DNA from: UBA6136 sp964344495
GTDB lineage: Bacteria; Pseudomonadota; Gammaproteobacteria; Methylococcales; Methylococcaceae
Assembly (NCBI GenBank): GCA_964344495.1
Contig: CAYFNI010000022.1
Coordinates: forward strand, 1 to 25,843
Reading direction: 5' to 3'
Length of the DNA: 25,843 nucleotides
Every line of letters starts with the position of its first letter. Position 1 is the stretch's first letter. A program made the position numbers and the translations under genes. Positions 15,101 through 23,162 of the stretch are shown in pieces. A model generated the notes under the pieces. It was not told the DNA's origin and did not search any database. It saw only the letters and a program-made list of their open reading frames with translations.

Positions 15101-15351
15101 TGGCTGGCTGACTGCATGTAGATCATGTCCTCGGTACCGGCAATCTGATCCTCGATCGGTGCCGCCACAGCATTGGCAATCGCCTCGGCACTGGCGCCCG
15201 GGAACGTGGCATTGATGTTGAGGACCGGTGGAATGATCAGCGGGTACTGGTCAATCGGCGCGTACAACGCCGCCATGACACCGCCGATGACGATCATGAT
15301 CGAGCAGACAACGGACAGGACCGGCCGCGTGATGAACTTTTCCGAAAACAT
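12106..15351 (-). CDS. RND multidrug-type efflux pump, inner-membrane subunit (AcrB/HAE1 family)
   Basis: A 1081-residue proton-driven transporter with the 12-helix RND layout and two large periplasmic loops. Proton-relay residues are visible: D444-D445 in GIVVDDAIVVLENVERIMEE (TM4), K981 in GLSAKNAILIVEFA (TM10) and the KLRFRPIVMTS segment near TM11. The DD pair and overall sequence indicate the hydrophobe/amphiphile (HAE1) class rather than heavy-metal RND pumps. It is about 30 residues longer than E. coli AcrB, with the extra length in the first periplasmic loop (DD at 444 rather than 407). It follows the adaptor by 9 nt. The substrate cannot be predicted. Confidence 0.96.
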   Translation of the reverse strand: MFSEKFITRPVLSVVCSIMIVIGGVMAALYAPIDQYPLIIPPVLNINATFPGASAEAIANAVAAPIEDQIAGTEDMIYMQSASQNGSNSVSINVYYNVGTSLGVVEADTLNRSLTASNSYIPEQARAQGIRIRKMIPDLFQVIPFYSETGSPDPLYIANYVQRYIYPVIEQIHGVGFVNIIGQRSYAVRINVDPKKLAFYKIGIPEIIDKVRDQSNQYAVGQNAMPPTYGPEKSNFLITTTGYYTDVKQFEDIVLRANLDGAKPVDLSNADQLEPPKFNLGGTAQIVRLKDVADIQLDANNYNNYLYVHKRNEETGKVDKFEAVSLQLYLVPGANQLKTKADVAEAMGKIEAFLPKGMKYFYHYDSSIFVYQAIQGVVETLLIAFLLVFAVVFLFIQNLRGTIIPILAIPVAVIGTFAGIYASGFNINTLSLFGLVLAIGIVVDDAIVVLENVERIMEEEHLNSLDATLKAMREVSAPVIAIVLVLNAVFVPVAFLGGFSGIMMQQFAVTIAISVVISGFVALTLTPALCVIFLKNVKHVPDAEKGRFFRIFDAGFAKLQGAYLAAVIWIIDHVKISMSIWAVVFLLTIGMFIKIPTSLIPLEDMGYFYDVIHVNPGGALKYSVDESNKIAEEMMKRIPYLNRLVVLGSQDIIDNGTFKTSTSTIMGVLNNEDDRDMVHQTIDTAIDTTTAINAENKNITAYAFNQPPIRGLSPAGGVTFYLQATQPLTVQEIHDDSVKLVEYLEKNYKAVKKATQFYEVNTPELRVDVDPAKAYYYGVDLKSAYNSLQGVFGLYYINFFTKWADIFWVEITGQYDYRKNPELLNTVYVKSQQGQMVPAGNIMTLTETTGAEVVTRLNDFLASQIVVDPDDAHGHTSGEIMAIIEEVVPKVLGNRYAVKWFGLAYQQQIAGNQSAIALSLGLIMVFLILAALFEMWVLPVAIVMGLPFALFGAATVLMVFQKPNDIYFQVSLLTLIGLSAKNAILIVEFAIDAVRKEGMSYRDAAIHAAKLRFRPIVMTSIAFILGAVPLVTANGAGAHAQNSVGAGIIGGMLGSTCVAVLFVPMFFMVMMGLSSHNKKAE

Positions 15352-15360
15352 CGCGCGCCC

Positions 15361-16518
15361 CTAGTTCAAGACCGGCGACAGCTGCCGGATCATCGGCGTG
15401 TCCGTGACCACATCGTCGATCACCACGGCATCGCCGTCGGCAATCCGGACACCGCCGTTGGTAATCACCGTCATGCCATCGGTCAGACCGTCATCCACGA
15501 CCTGGGTCCCGTCAAGCAGGTATTTGCCGGCTTTGATGCGGTGTTTGCGGACCTTGCCGCCGTCCTCGATGAACACGAACGACGACTCGTTATCGCGGAA
15601 AATCGCCTCCTGAGGCAGCGCATAGCGACTGCGGATGAACAGATTGCGCAAGTACACATGCACGAACTGACCCGCCAGCAGCTTGTTGCGTTGCTGTTTG
15701 GTGTTGTCGATGCTCGCGCGCAGCTGCCACACGCCATCCGAGAACGACACCCGGATGTCCTTGAACTCGACCTTGCCCGCACCCAGCATGCGGGTCCCGT
15801 CGGCCAGCACCAGATCGACGTCAAAACGGTAACTCTCGGGCACGTCGTAGAGTTGATCGAGCTTGCCGTTCTCGATGGCCAGACGGTCCAGCTCCGGCAT
15901 TGAAAAGGCAACGTACATCGAATCCTGCGAGTTGATGACATTCAACTGCGTTTCAAACGCCGTCACCATCATGCCCTCAGACACCATACGCTCGGAAATA
16001 TGTCCGGAGGCCGGCGCCCGAACCGTACAGTATTCAAGATTCAGCTTGGCGTTGTTGACGTTGGCAATATCGGTATTCAGATTGCCGGCCGCGGCCTGAT
16101 AGTTGATCAACGCGGTATTGATGTCCTGTTCGGACACCACATCGGTTTTTTTCAGGCGCAGATACCGATCGTAAATGATCTTGTAATTCTCGGTAGCGGC
16201 CTTGTCCTTCTGCAATTGCCCCTCGGCATTCTTGAGGGCGAAGAAATACGGTCTACGGTCGATTTCATACAAGGGCTGATCCTTCTCGACCGGAGTACCC
16301 TCCTTGTACAGCTGCTTGAAAATGGCGCCACTGACACGGGGAATCACCGGGTAATCGATCACACCCTGGACCACGCCGGGATAGTCAAAGACATATTCAA
16401 TGTCGTGGGCAAAGACCTTCTGGGCATTCACATGCACCAGCGGCTCGGGCGGCGGAGCCTCTTTTTTGCATGCTACGAGCAGGCCCGGCAACATCAAGAC
16501 TATCAAGCGCTTCATCAT
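15361..16518 (-). CDS. RND efflux membrane-fusion (adaptor) lipoprotein
   Basis: A 385-residue AcrA-type periplasmic adaptor. The signal peptide ends in LLVAC (Cys17), predicting a lipid-anchored protein, followed by KKEAPPP. The barrel/lipoyl half-motif VIPRVSGAIFKQLYKEGTPVEKDQPLYEID, a coiled-coil hairpin (about residues 95-155) and the second lipoyl half VRAPASGHISERMVSEGMMV are all present. It bridges the pump and the outer-membrane factor encoded on either side. Two adjacent ATGs (16518, 16515) could start it. The upstream gene stops 14 nt away and no strong ribosome-binding site is seen, so translational coupling is likely. Confidence 0.95.
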   Translation of the reverse strand: MMKRLIVLMLPGLLVACKKEAPPPEPLVHVNAQKVFAHDIEYVFDYPGVVQGVIDYPVIPRVSGAIFKQLYKEGTPVEKDQPLYEIDRRPYFFALKNAEGQLQKDKAATENYKIIYDRYLRLKKTDVVSEQDINTALINYQAAAGNLNTDIANVNNAKLNLEYCTVRAPASGHISERMVSEGMMVTAFETQLNVINSQDSMYVAFSMPELDRLAIENGKLDQLYDVPESYRFDVDLVLADGTRMLGAGKVEFKDIRVSFSDGVWQLRASIDNTKQQRNKLLAGQFVHVYLRNLFIRSRYALPQEAIFRDNESSFVFIEDGGKVRKHRIKAGKYLLDGTQVVDDGLTDGMTVITNGGVRIADGDAVVIDDVVTDTPMIRQLSPVLN

Positions 16519-16532
16519 GTGGATTGGTCCAG

Positions 16533-17975
16533 TTAGAACAGATCACCAAATCTCCGCCCCTCGCCGAGGTCGTGGGCGTCTTCGTTATCCTTGTACAAGT
16601 AACCGCCGCCCATATCCTGATAAAGGCGAACGATACTGAGCAATTGATTGAGCTTGGTGCGAGCCACCTGGATACCCGCCTCATTCAGCGTGGCCCGCAG
16701 GGTCAGGACATCCGGGGCCGCCACTAGCCCTTCCCTGAAACGGGTCGTCTGGTATTCGTACTTGTTTCGGGTGGCATCATAGAAACCCAGCATCTGGGTA
16801 AGGCTGTCGGTGTATTTCTGATGCGCGGAAAAGTCACTGTCGACCGAAGCAAACGCTTTGCGCACGACTTCGACATAGGCATAGTAATCAGCGTAGTACT
16901 GGCCTTTGGCCGACTTGATCGCGCCAAACGCACCCAGATTGATGACCGGCATGCTGAAGCCGCCCTGATACTGGAAATAGCTGTCTTTCTGGTTATAGAC
17001 GTTCGAGACCGTACTGCTGGCAAGACCCAGCGGCGTGGTCAAACGCACAGTCGGGAAGAAGACCGACGTATTGATGCCGATATTGGCATTGGATTGTTTG
17101 AGCACCGCCTCGGCCTGTATCACATCCGGGCGATTGCGCAGCACCGTGGACGGAATATTGCCGCTGACAATGCCCTTGTCCTCAAAATCCATGAAGGATT
17201 TCCCTGGAGCGATCGCACCGGGATTTTCATTCAGCAGCACATGAATGGTATTGCCGAGGTTGACGATGTTGTACTCGATCACCGGCACTTCAGCCTTGGC
17301 ATTGGCCAGATTCATCTTGTACTGCTGCAATACGTACAGAGAAATCAGGCCCTCGCGGTAACCGGTCTCGAATGCCGTGACGATCTCGCTTAGCGCTGTC
17401 ACCAGCTTTTTCTGCAAATCGAGCCGGTACTCTTCCTCCCGCAGGGTGAAGTAGGTGCCGACCATCTGGCTGATGATTGCCAGCCGAACGGCATTCTTGG
17501 CCGCGATCGAGGCGTCGATATTGGCCTGGGCCTGCTCCTGGGTGCGGAGCTGCTGCAGGATGTTGATCGAGTAATTGGGAATGAAACCCGCCGTAAAGCC
17601 CGGGAACGGCAGCGAAGACAGTGTAGTGTTGTTCAATTCCTGCTCGGTCGAAATGTAACCGGCACCAGCAGTAATCGTTGGCACCCAGTTCATCTCGATC
17701 TGCTGCAGAATCGCCTTGGCCTTGAACACATTGCCAAGGGCGGACTGGACGGTGTTATTCCGTTCCAGCGCCCTGTCAACCAACTGGCCGAGCAGCGGAT
17801 CGCTGAACTTGTTCCACCAGGCCATCTCCGGCAGTTTCGTCGCCCCGCCCAGGGCATAAGGGTCCTGTGTGTGCCAACCCTTCGGCGCATCAGTCGACGG
17901 ATGCTCATAGTCGGGTCCCCAGACGGCGCAGCCGCTGAGCCAAAGCATCATCAGCAGGTAACTAAAACTCTTCAT
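16533..17975 (-). CDS. Outer-membrane efflux factor lipoprotein (NodT/OprM type) of the RND operon
   Basis: A 480-residue TolC-fold outer-membrane channel. The signal peptide ends in lipobox LSGC (13-16) and is followed by the typical AVWGPDYEHP. Two repeated coiled-coil domains are recognisable, and the second contains LRNRPDVIQAEAVLKQSNANIGI, the standard NodT motif, and VALRATL-like VLTLRATLNEAGIQVART near the end. It would form the exit duct for the adjacent adaptor and pump. ATG 17975 is preferred over an in-frame ATG at 18017 because it gives a normal lipoprotein signal. It is the first gene of the operon, an unusual but known order. Confidence 0.94.
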   Translation of the reverse strand: MKSFSYLLMMLWLSGCAVWGPDYEHPSTDAPKGWHTQDPYALGGATKLPEMAWWNKFSDPLLGQLVDRALERNNTVQSALGNVFKAKAILQQIEMNWVPTITAGAGYISTEQELNNTTLSSLPFPGFTAGFIPNYSINILQQLRTQEQAQANIDASIAAKNAVRLAIISQMVGTYFTLREEEYRLDLQKKLVTALSEIVTAFETGYREGLISLYVLQQYKMNLANAKAEVPVIEYNIVNLGNTIHVLLNENPGAIAPGKSFMDFEDKGIVSGNIPSTVLRNRPDVIQAEAVLKQSNANIGINTSVFFPTVRLTTPLGLASSTVSNVYNQKDSYFQYQGGFSMPVINLGAFGAIKSAKGQYYADYYAYVEVVRKAFASVDSDFSAHQKYTDSLTQMLGFYDATRNKYEYQTTRFREGLVAAPDVLTLRATLNEAGIQVARTKLNQLLSIVRLYQDMGGGYLYKDNEDAHDLGEGRRFGDLF

Positions 17976-18355
17976 GGCAAGGGACGGACGCGGGCGTACA
18001 TAAATCTCTGCAACCATTCAACAACCAATACCCTGTCAACCCGCGCCCTGACGCGCACCTCAGACACAACACCAGCACGATGTCCGGCGCTTCGGTGCAA
18101 GGACGGATGGGGAAACCCAGATTGATCGGTACAGTGCCGGCCCGGGGCCAGACCGGGTACCGCTCTTTCACATAATTGAAAGACGTAAAGTTCCGAAGGA
18201 TAGAGATACTGCCGCCAAGGTGCAAGCAAAGACCCGACCGCAGAGGGGGTTGTAGACACGTCCCACGGGGGTCAGGAGATCCCGCGAGCCTGGGATAAAG
18301 ACACTGAGTCGCTGGCGACTTTGGTGCGGCACGCTCGCTCAATCAACGCTACGAC
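17976..18355. other. 380-bp gene-free region before the RND operon
   Basis: No convincing gene: open frames here lack ribosome sites and recognisable domains. On the minus strand I see TTGCAC-N17-TATCCT, then the inverted repeat at 18165-18182, G/C-rich segments around 18138-18160, and a perfect TTGACA (18034-18039) near the OMF start without a good -10. Short hairpins occur at 18307-18320 (AGTCG-CTGG-CGACT) and in ATCCC-N8-GGGAT near 18273-18290. It may be a long 5' leader, a regulatory RNA or a repeat element. Confidence 0.5.
18165..18182. promoter_or_regulatory. Inverted repeat, possible operator of the RND operon
   Basis: CTTTCA-CATAAT-TGAAAG is a perfect 6-bp inverted repeat with a 6-bp centre. 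It lies just downstream of a weak minus-strand promoter candidate and about 190 bp before the outer-membrane factor gene. No regulator gene is adjacent to this operon. Confidence 0.3.
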
Positions 18356-20887
18356 TTATTTGCACCAGAGGATCTGATCGGCCTCCAGCGGCACTTGAGC
18401 CTTGGGATGGTCCGCCACGATGCGGGGCGTGTAGTCAGAGGCAGCCCGCTGGGTCGTCACCCGCGCCTCGTACAAAAAGCCATTGACCGCCCCGGCCAGC
18501 GGGTGCACGCGGCAGGCATTGACCAGGATGGGGACATCCCCATCGACGGCGTCGGCATATAGCTGCACGGTCACTGATTCGGGTTCGAGTTCACCGAGGT
18601 AGACCGGAATCTGAAAGAGGTGCAAGCCTTCGTGCGTCTCGACACGAAGATCACCAAAGCGAACCTTGGACCAGTGCCGCCCCAGCCGCGCCTGCCAATC
18701 CAGCAACTCGGAAGCCAGCGCAGCACGGCCGTCCGCCCGCTCGCGGTAGCGCTGCGCCATGGGCAGATAATAGGTCTCGAGGTACTCCCGCACGGTGCGA
18801 TGACTGGAAAACTGGGGGGTCAGCCGCGACATGCTCTCGCGCATCAGGGTCACCCAGGCCCGGGGGATACCGTCCGAATCTCGCCGGTAAAAAGCCGGGA
18901 CCACCTGCTGTTCCAGCACGGCATAGAGCTGTTCGGCCTCGGTCTGATCCCACTCGACCAGCGCGTCATGTTCCAGACCATCGCCGATCGACCAGCCCAG
19001 CAGGCTGTCGTAGGCTTCGGCCCACCAACCGTCCAGTTCGGAGAGGTTGAGGCCGCCATTGGCGAGAATTTTCATGCCGCTGGTGCCGCTGGCCTCCCAG
19101 GGCCGACGTGGGGTGTTGATCCAGACATCCACCCCCATCACCAGACGCTCGGCCAGCAACATATCGTAGTCCTGCAGAAAAATGACCCGGTGCCTGACCT
19201 CGGGACGCTGCGCGAACTGATACCAGGCGCGAATCATGCGCTGGCCATCGGCATCCTGCGGGTGCGCCTTGCCGGCGACAGCGATTTGCACCGGATGGTG
19301 CGGATCGGTCAACAGCCGTACCAACCGGTCCGGATCGTGCAACAACAGATCCGGCCGCTTGTAGCTGGCAAAACGGCGGGCAAATCCCAGCGTCAGAATG
19401 TTCGGATCGAAGCAATGCTGCGCCATCTCATGCACGTCTGCCATACTGCGTGATGTATTGGCGGCCAGCTGCCGGGCAATGTGGCTGCGGGCATAGACCA
19501 CCAGCTGCTGGCGGTTGAGTTCACGCATGTCCCACAGCGTTTTGTCGGTGGTCTCGCGGAACCGCTCCCGGATGTGGGACTGATCCCCCAGCCAGCAGCC
19601 TTCACCACAGGCGTGCGCCCAGATCCGCTCGGAGGCATCGGACACCCAGGTTTCGACATGAATGCCGTTGGTGACGTGGCCGATCGGCACTTCGCTGATG
19701 GCCCAATCGGGAAACAAGGGCGCAAACAGCTTTCGGCTCACGGCACCGTGCAAGCGGCTGACGCCGTTGATCGCACCGCTCCCCCGAATGGCCAGATACG
19801 CCATGTTGAACGGTTTCTCGGGATCGTTCTGCACCCGCCGGCCGAGTGACAGCAACTGCGCGACCGAAATCCCGAGACTTTCGGTGTAGCCGCTGAGATA
19901 ACGCTGGATCAGACGCGGATCGAAGCGGTCGAAGCCGGCGTCGACCGGAGTATGCGTGGTAAACAGATTGCCGGCCCGCGTCGCGGCCAGCGCGGTCCAG
20001 AACGAAACGCCCTGCGCCTCCATGTACTGCCGTGCTCGCTCCAGCACCGCAAACGCGGCATGCCCCTCGTTCAAATGATAAACCTCAGGCTGCAGACCCA
20101 GCGCCTGCAAGACGCGACAGCCGCCGATGCCCAGTAGCACTTCCTGCAACAGCCGCTGCTCCTGCCCGCCGCCGTAAAGCTCGGTGGTGATGCAGCGGTC
20201 GGCCGGCAAGTTGACCGGATCGTTGGTGTCCAGCAGATAGAGGCTGACCCGCCCGACCCGAGCCTGCCAGACCCGCACCCATAATCCATGACCGGGAATA
20301 TCCAGCGGAAACCGGAACCATTCCCCCTGCGCGTCTCTGAGCGGCAGAATGGGCAACTCGGACGTATTATTGGCAGGATACAGTGCCACCTGCGTGCCAT
20401 CGGCTTCGAGGTGCTGGCGAAAGTACCCATATTGATACAGCAAGCCCACGCCGATCACCGGTATACCGAGATCATTGGCCGATTTGAACTGATCACCGGC
20501 CACGTTGCCCAGGCCACCGGAATAGATCGGCAAGGCTTCGCTGATGCCATATTCCATCGAGAAATAGGCCACCCCCGTCAGAGGCGCATCCGGATGCGCT
20601 TTCTGGAACCAGCGCGGTGCCTCGCGCTTGATCTGCTCAACCTCGACCAGGGATTTCAGAGTCTGGCAAAAGCTTTCATCCGCCGCCAGCTGCTGGAGTT
20701 TGCGGGCAGAAACCGTCTGCAGGACCAGCCAGGGGTTATGCGTCAACATCCACAAATCCGCGTTCAGTTGCCGCCACAGATGATCCGCCTCGCGGCTCCA
20801 GGAGAACCGCAGGTCCAGCGCCAGTTCCAGCAGACCCGACAGGGACTCGGGCAAGGGCTGCAGGAGTTGATTCTGAATCGCGGACAT
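18356..20887 (-). CDS. glgP: Alpha-glucan (maltodextrin/glycogen) phosphorylase, GT35
   Basis: An 843-residue PLP-dependent enzyme releasing glucose-1-phosphate from alpha-1,4-glucans. It belongs to the subfamily with an N-terminal DUF3417 domain (about residues 10-120: LALDLRFSWSREADHLWRQL) rather than the mammalian/E. coli type. Catalytic-domain motifs include YFSMEYGISEALPIYSGGLG, HLNEGHAAFA, TTHTPVDAGFDRF, and the PLP-binding SGTSGMK with Lys606. ATG 20887 has GAGGG about 8 nt upstream. It lies 87 nt after the DUF2934 gene. No other glycogen genes are in the window, so its partners must be elsewhere. Confidence 0.95.
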   Translation of the reverse strand: MSAIQNQLLQPLPESLSGLLELALDLRFSWSREADHLWRQLNADLWMLTHNPWLVLQTVSARKLQQLAADESFCQTLKSLVEVEQIKREAPRWFQKAHPDAPLTGVAYFSMEYGISEALPIYSGGLGNVAGDQFKSANDLGIPVIGVGLLYQYGYFRQHLEADGTQVALYPANNTSELPILPLRDAQGEWFRFPLDIPGHGLWVRVWQARVGRVSLYLLDTNDPVNLPADRCITTELYGGGQEQRLLQEVLLGIGGCRVLQALGLQPEVYHLNEGHAAFAVLERARQYMEAQGVSFWTALAATRAGNLFTTHTPVDAGFDRFDPRLIQRYLSGYTESLGISVAQLLSLGRRVQNDPEKPFNMAYLAIRGSGAINGVSRLHGAVSRKLFAPLFPDWAISEVPIGHVTNGIHVETWVSDASERIWAHACGEGCWLGDQSHIRERFRETTDKTLWDMRELNRQQLVVYARSHIARQLAANTSRSMADVHEMAQHCFDPNILTLGFARRFASYKRPDLLLHDPDRLVRLLTDPHHPVQIAVAGKAHPQDADGQRMIRAWYQFAQRPEVRHRVIFLQDYDMLLAERLVMGVDVWINTPRRPWEASGTSGMKILANGGLNLSELDGWWAEAYDSLLGWSIGDGLEHDALVEWDQTEAEQLYAVLEQQVVPAFYRRDSDGIPRAWVTLMRESMSRLTPQFSSHRTVREYLETYYLPMAQRYRERADGRAALASELLDWQARLGRHWSKVRFGDLRVETHEGLHLFQIPVYLGELEPESVTVQLYADAVDGDVPILVNACRVHPLAGAVNGFLYEARVTTQRAASDYTPRIVADHPKAQVPLEADQILWCK

Positions 20888-20974
20888 GGGTGATACCCTC
20901 TTGTGTGCGTGGCAAATGATGGGCCAGGATCGGGAGAGATGGTGCGGACCCTTCCCGGGCTATCAGCCCCAGTA

Positions 20975-21166
20975 TCAAGGCAAGCTGAAGCTTTCCAGCA
21001 AGGCCATGATCTCACGCTCGGCCTCGAACCAGTCGTGGAGTTCTGCGCCGGGCATGAACTGGCGTTTTTCGGCCTTGTAGTAGGCCGCCACGGCGATCAT
21101 GTCCTGCACATGGCAGGGCTGGCGGCCATCCTCCCAGCTAAACCCCATGCCTTTTTCTTCCATCAT
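20975..21166 (-). CDS. Small DUF2934 family protein
   Basis: A 63-residue soluble protein recognised as DUF2934 from its core: IAVAAYYKAEKRQFMPGAELHDWFEAEREI. Function is unknown; members are often encoded near glycogen and trehalose metabolism genes, which fits the glgP gene downstream. ATG 21166 has GGAG about 9 nt upstream; an in-frame GTG at 21193 is an alternative giving 72 residues. The start region is divergent from the tetR-type gene. Confidence 0.75.
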   Translation of the reverse strand: MMEEKGMGFSWEDGRQPCHVQDMIAVAAYYKAEKRQFMPGAELHDWFEAEREIMALLESFSLP

Positions 21167-21293
21167 TGAACCCCGCTCCCGATCGACAGCCACGCACAGT
21201 GCCTGACGGCTGCATTAAAGCTCGATGACCCGCAGAAATCAGCTGGTGTCCTTACCGATGCAACTACGCTGAGCGCAGGATGCCCCGGGAGGC

Positions 21294-21322
21294 TTGCGGT
21301 TAAACGCTTGTTTGAATACGAT
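21294..21322 (+). promoter_or_regulatory. Promoter with operator in the spacer, ABC exporter operon
   Basis: TTGCGG (21294-21299) and TACGAT (21317-21322) are 17 bp apart. The spacer contains AAAC-GCTT-GTTT (21302-21313), an imperfectly extended inverted repeat. TetR proteins often repress their own gene from such a site. Initiation near 21329 leaves only about 25 nt before ATG 21354 and excludes starts further upstream. Confidence 0.5.
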
Positions 21323-21353
21323 AGCTACACCCTTTCCAGACACACCCCCTGCC

Positions 21354-22004
21354 ATGCGTCTGAACGATGAGACCGAACCCGCCTGTGACCGCATTCTTCG
21401 GGCGGCACTGGAAATCTTTGCCGAACGTGGCTTCAAGGCCACTACAGTGCGGGATATCTGCCAGCGCGCGGAGGTGAATGTGGCTTCGGTCAATTACTAC
21501 TTCAGCAGCAAGGAAGCGCTGTACCGGGACGTGCTGGTCTACTCTTTCAAGGAGGCCGACCGGCGCTATCCGCAAGTCGCCTTTGCCGACGAAACCCTGC
21601 CGCCGGAAGACCGTTTGCAATTGTTCATACGTACCCTGTTGCTGCGCCTGATGGATGACAGTCAGCTGGGGTTTCATGCACAGTTGATGGCGCGGGAAAT
21701 TGCCGACCCCACCGGCGCCCTGGATTACATCGTCGATACGCTGATGCGACCCCGCTTTCAGCAACTGGCGCAGATCATTCCGCTGCTCGCCGGTACCTCG
21801 GTGGATGAGGCCGACATCAGCCGGCTGGTCCATGGCATTCTCGGACAATGCCTGGTGTACCGTCATTCGCGCCCCCTGATCGAGCGGCTGAGTCCGGAGA
21901 TCATCGCCAGCGCCGACGCCATCGACCGGACTGCCGACGTCATTTACCGGTTCTCGCTGGCAGGCCTGCGCCACTTCGCCCAACCGAATCCACCTGCCGC
22001 ATGA
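21354..22004 (+). CDS. TetR-family regulator with CecR-type C-terminal domain
   Basis: A 216-residue transcriptional repressor. The N-terminal helix-turn-helix is clear (about residues 10-56: ILRAALEIFAERGFKATTVRDIC...VNVASVNYYFSSKEALYRDVL). The C-terminal half, with LVHGILGQCLVYRHSRPLIERL, matches the DUF1956/CecR (YbiH) ligand-binding domain. In E. coli, CecR controls a HlyD-ABC export operon, and this gene heads a HlyD-ABC operon here, so local autoregulation is likely. The stop overlaps the permease start by 4 nt (ATGA). No Shine-Dalgarno is seen before ATG 21354, consistent with a short leader. Confidence 0.9.
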   Translation: MRLNDETEPACDRILRAALEIFAERGFKATTVRDICQRAEVNVASVNYYFSSKEALYRDVLVYSFKEADRRYPQVAFADETLPPEDRLQLFIRTLLLRLMDDSQLGFHAQLMAREIADPTGALDYIVDTLMRPRFQQLAQIIPLLAGTSVDEADISRLVHGILGQCLVYRHSRPLIERLSPEIIASADAIDRTADVIYRFSLAGLRHFAQPNPPAA

Positions 22005-23155
22005 ATTACATCGCCTTGCAGATGCTGATGGGTGAGCGGGGCAAATACCTCGGCATCATCATGGGCCTGACCTTCGCCTCGCTGATCATGACCCAGCAGC
22101 CGGCTATTTTCGTCGGACTGATGATGCGCTCCTACAGCTTCATTACCGACGTCGGACTGCCGGATATCTGGGTCATGGACCCCAAGGTTCAGTTTGTCGA
22201 TGACGTCAAGCACATGCAGGAAATGCAGCTGTTCCGGGTGCGCGGCATCGAGGGCGTCGAGTGGGCCATGCCCATGTACAAGGGGCTGATCAAGGCGCGA
22301 CTGACCAACGGCAATTTTCAGACCTGCAACGTCATCGGCCTGGATGACACGACCCTCATCGGTGGTCCGCCGGTGATGCTGCAGGGCCGGATGGACGATT
22401 TGCGCCGCGCCGACGCGGTGATTGTTGATCAAGCCGGCGCCACTGAAAAGCTGAGCGTCCCGGGTCCGGATGGCAGACCGACGCCACTTCAGGTCGGCGA
22501 TGCCATCGAACTGAACGATCATCGCGCCATCGTCGTCGGCATCGGCAAGACCACCCGCACCTTCCAGTCGCAACCGGTGGTCTACACCACCTACTCCCGG
22601 GCCAAGCAGTTCGCACCGCGTGAGCGCAAGCTGCTGTCCTTCGTGCTGGTCAAGGCCCGGCCCGGGCAGGATCTGGACGAACTGACCGCCCGCATCCGCC
22701 AGAGAACCGGATTGGCGGCCTATACGCAGAAAGGTTTCCAGAAGCTGACCTATGACTATTACATGCAGAACACCGGCATTCCGATCAATTTCGGCATTTC
22801 CGTCGCATTGGGCTTTCTGGTCGGGGCCGCCATTGCCGGTCAGACTTTTTACAGTTTCACGCTGGGGAATCTGCGCCAGTTTGGCGTCCTCAAGGCGATG
22901 GGGGCCAGCAACTGGACCCTGCTGCGCATGATCCTGTTGCAGGCAGCCGTAGTCGGCTCCATCGGCTACGGTCTCGGGGTCGGGCTGACCTCGCTGTTCG
23001 GCTGGGCTATGCGCAACACCATCCTGTCATTCAAGTTTCCCTGGCAACTGCTGGTCTACAGCGGATTGGGCGTCACCCTGATCTGCGTCTTTGCGGCCTT
23101 CTTCAGCATCCGCAAGGTCATCCAGCTAGAACCGGCCATGGTCTTCAAAAGCTGA
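22001..23155 (+). CDS. ABC exporter permease (FtsX/MacB/DevC type)
   Basis: A 384-residue inner-membrane protein with one N-terminal helix (about residues 15-40), a periplasmic domain of roughly 220 residues, and three C-terminal helices (about 265-380). The FtsX-like block LGNLRQFGVLKAMGASNWTLLRMILLQAAVVGSIGYGLG and the C-terminal LEPAMVFKS end are typical of MacB/DevC-type permeases. It would act with the ATPase 8 nt downstream and the HlyD-type adaptor. It starts at ATG 22001 within the tetR stop codon. The substrate is unknown. Confidence 0.9.
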   Translation: MNYIALQMLMGERGKYLGIIMGLTFASLIMTQQPAIFVGLMMRSYSFITDVGLPDIWVMDPKVQFVDDVKHMQEMQLFRVRGIEGVEWAMPMYKGLIKARLTNGNFQTCNVIGLDDTTLIGGPPVMLQGRMDDLRRADAVIVDQAGATEKLSVPGPDGRPTPLQVGDAIELNDHRAIVVGIGKTTRTFQSQPVVYTTYSRAKQFAPRERKLLSFVLVKARPGQDLDELTARIRQRTGLAAYTQKGFQKLTYDYYMQNTGIPINFGISVALGFLVGAAIAGQTFYSFTLGNLRQFGVLKAMGASNWTLLRMILLQAAVVGSIGYGLGVGLTSLFGWAMRNTILSFKFPWQLLVYSGLGVTLICVFAAFFSIRKVIQLEPAMVFKS

Positions 23156-23162
23156 CCTGCGC

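Noticed and set aside
18180..18310. c-di-GMP, guanidine-II or hammerhead-type RNA in the leader before the RND operon
   Set aside because: I compared by eye with remembered core motifs and found none of the required invariant blocks; only short unspecific hairpins remain.
17962..18342. 126-codon minus-strand frame in the gap before the RND operon
   Set aside because: It has no ribosome site, no recognisable domain and a composition like translated non-coding DNA, and it overlaps the start of the outer-membrane factor gene in another frame.
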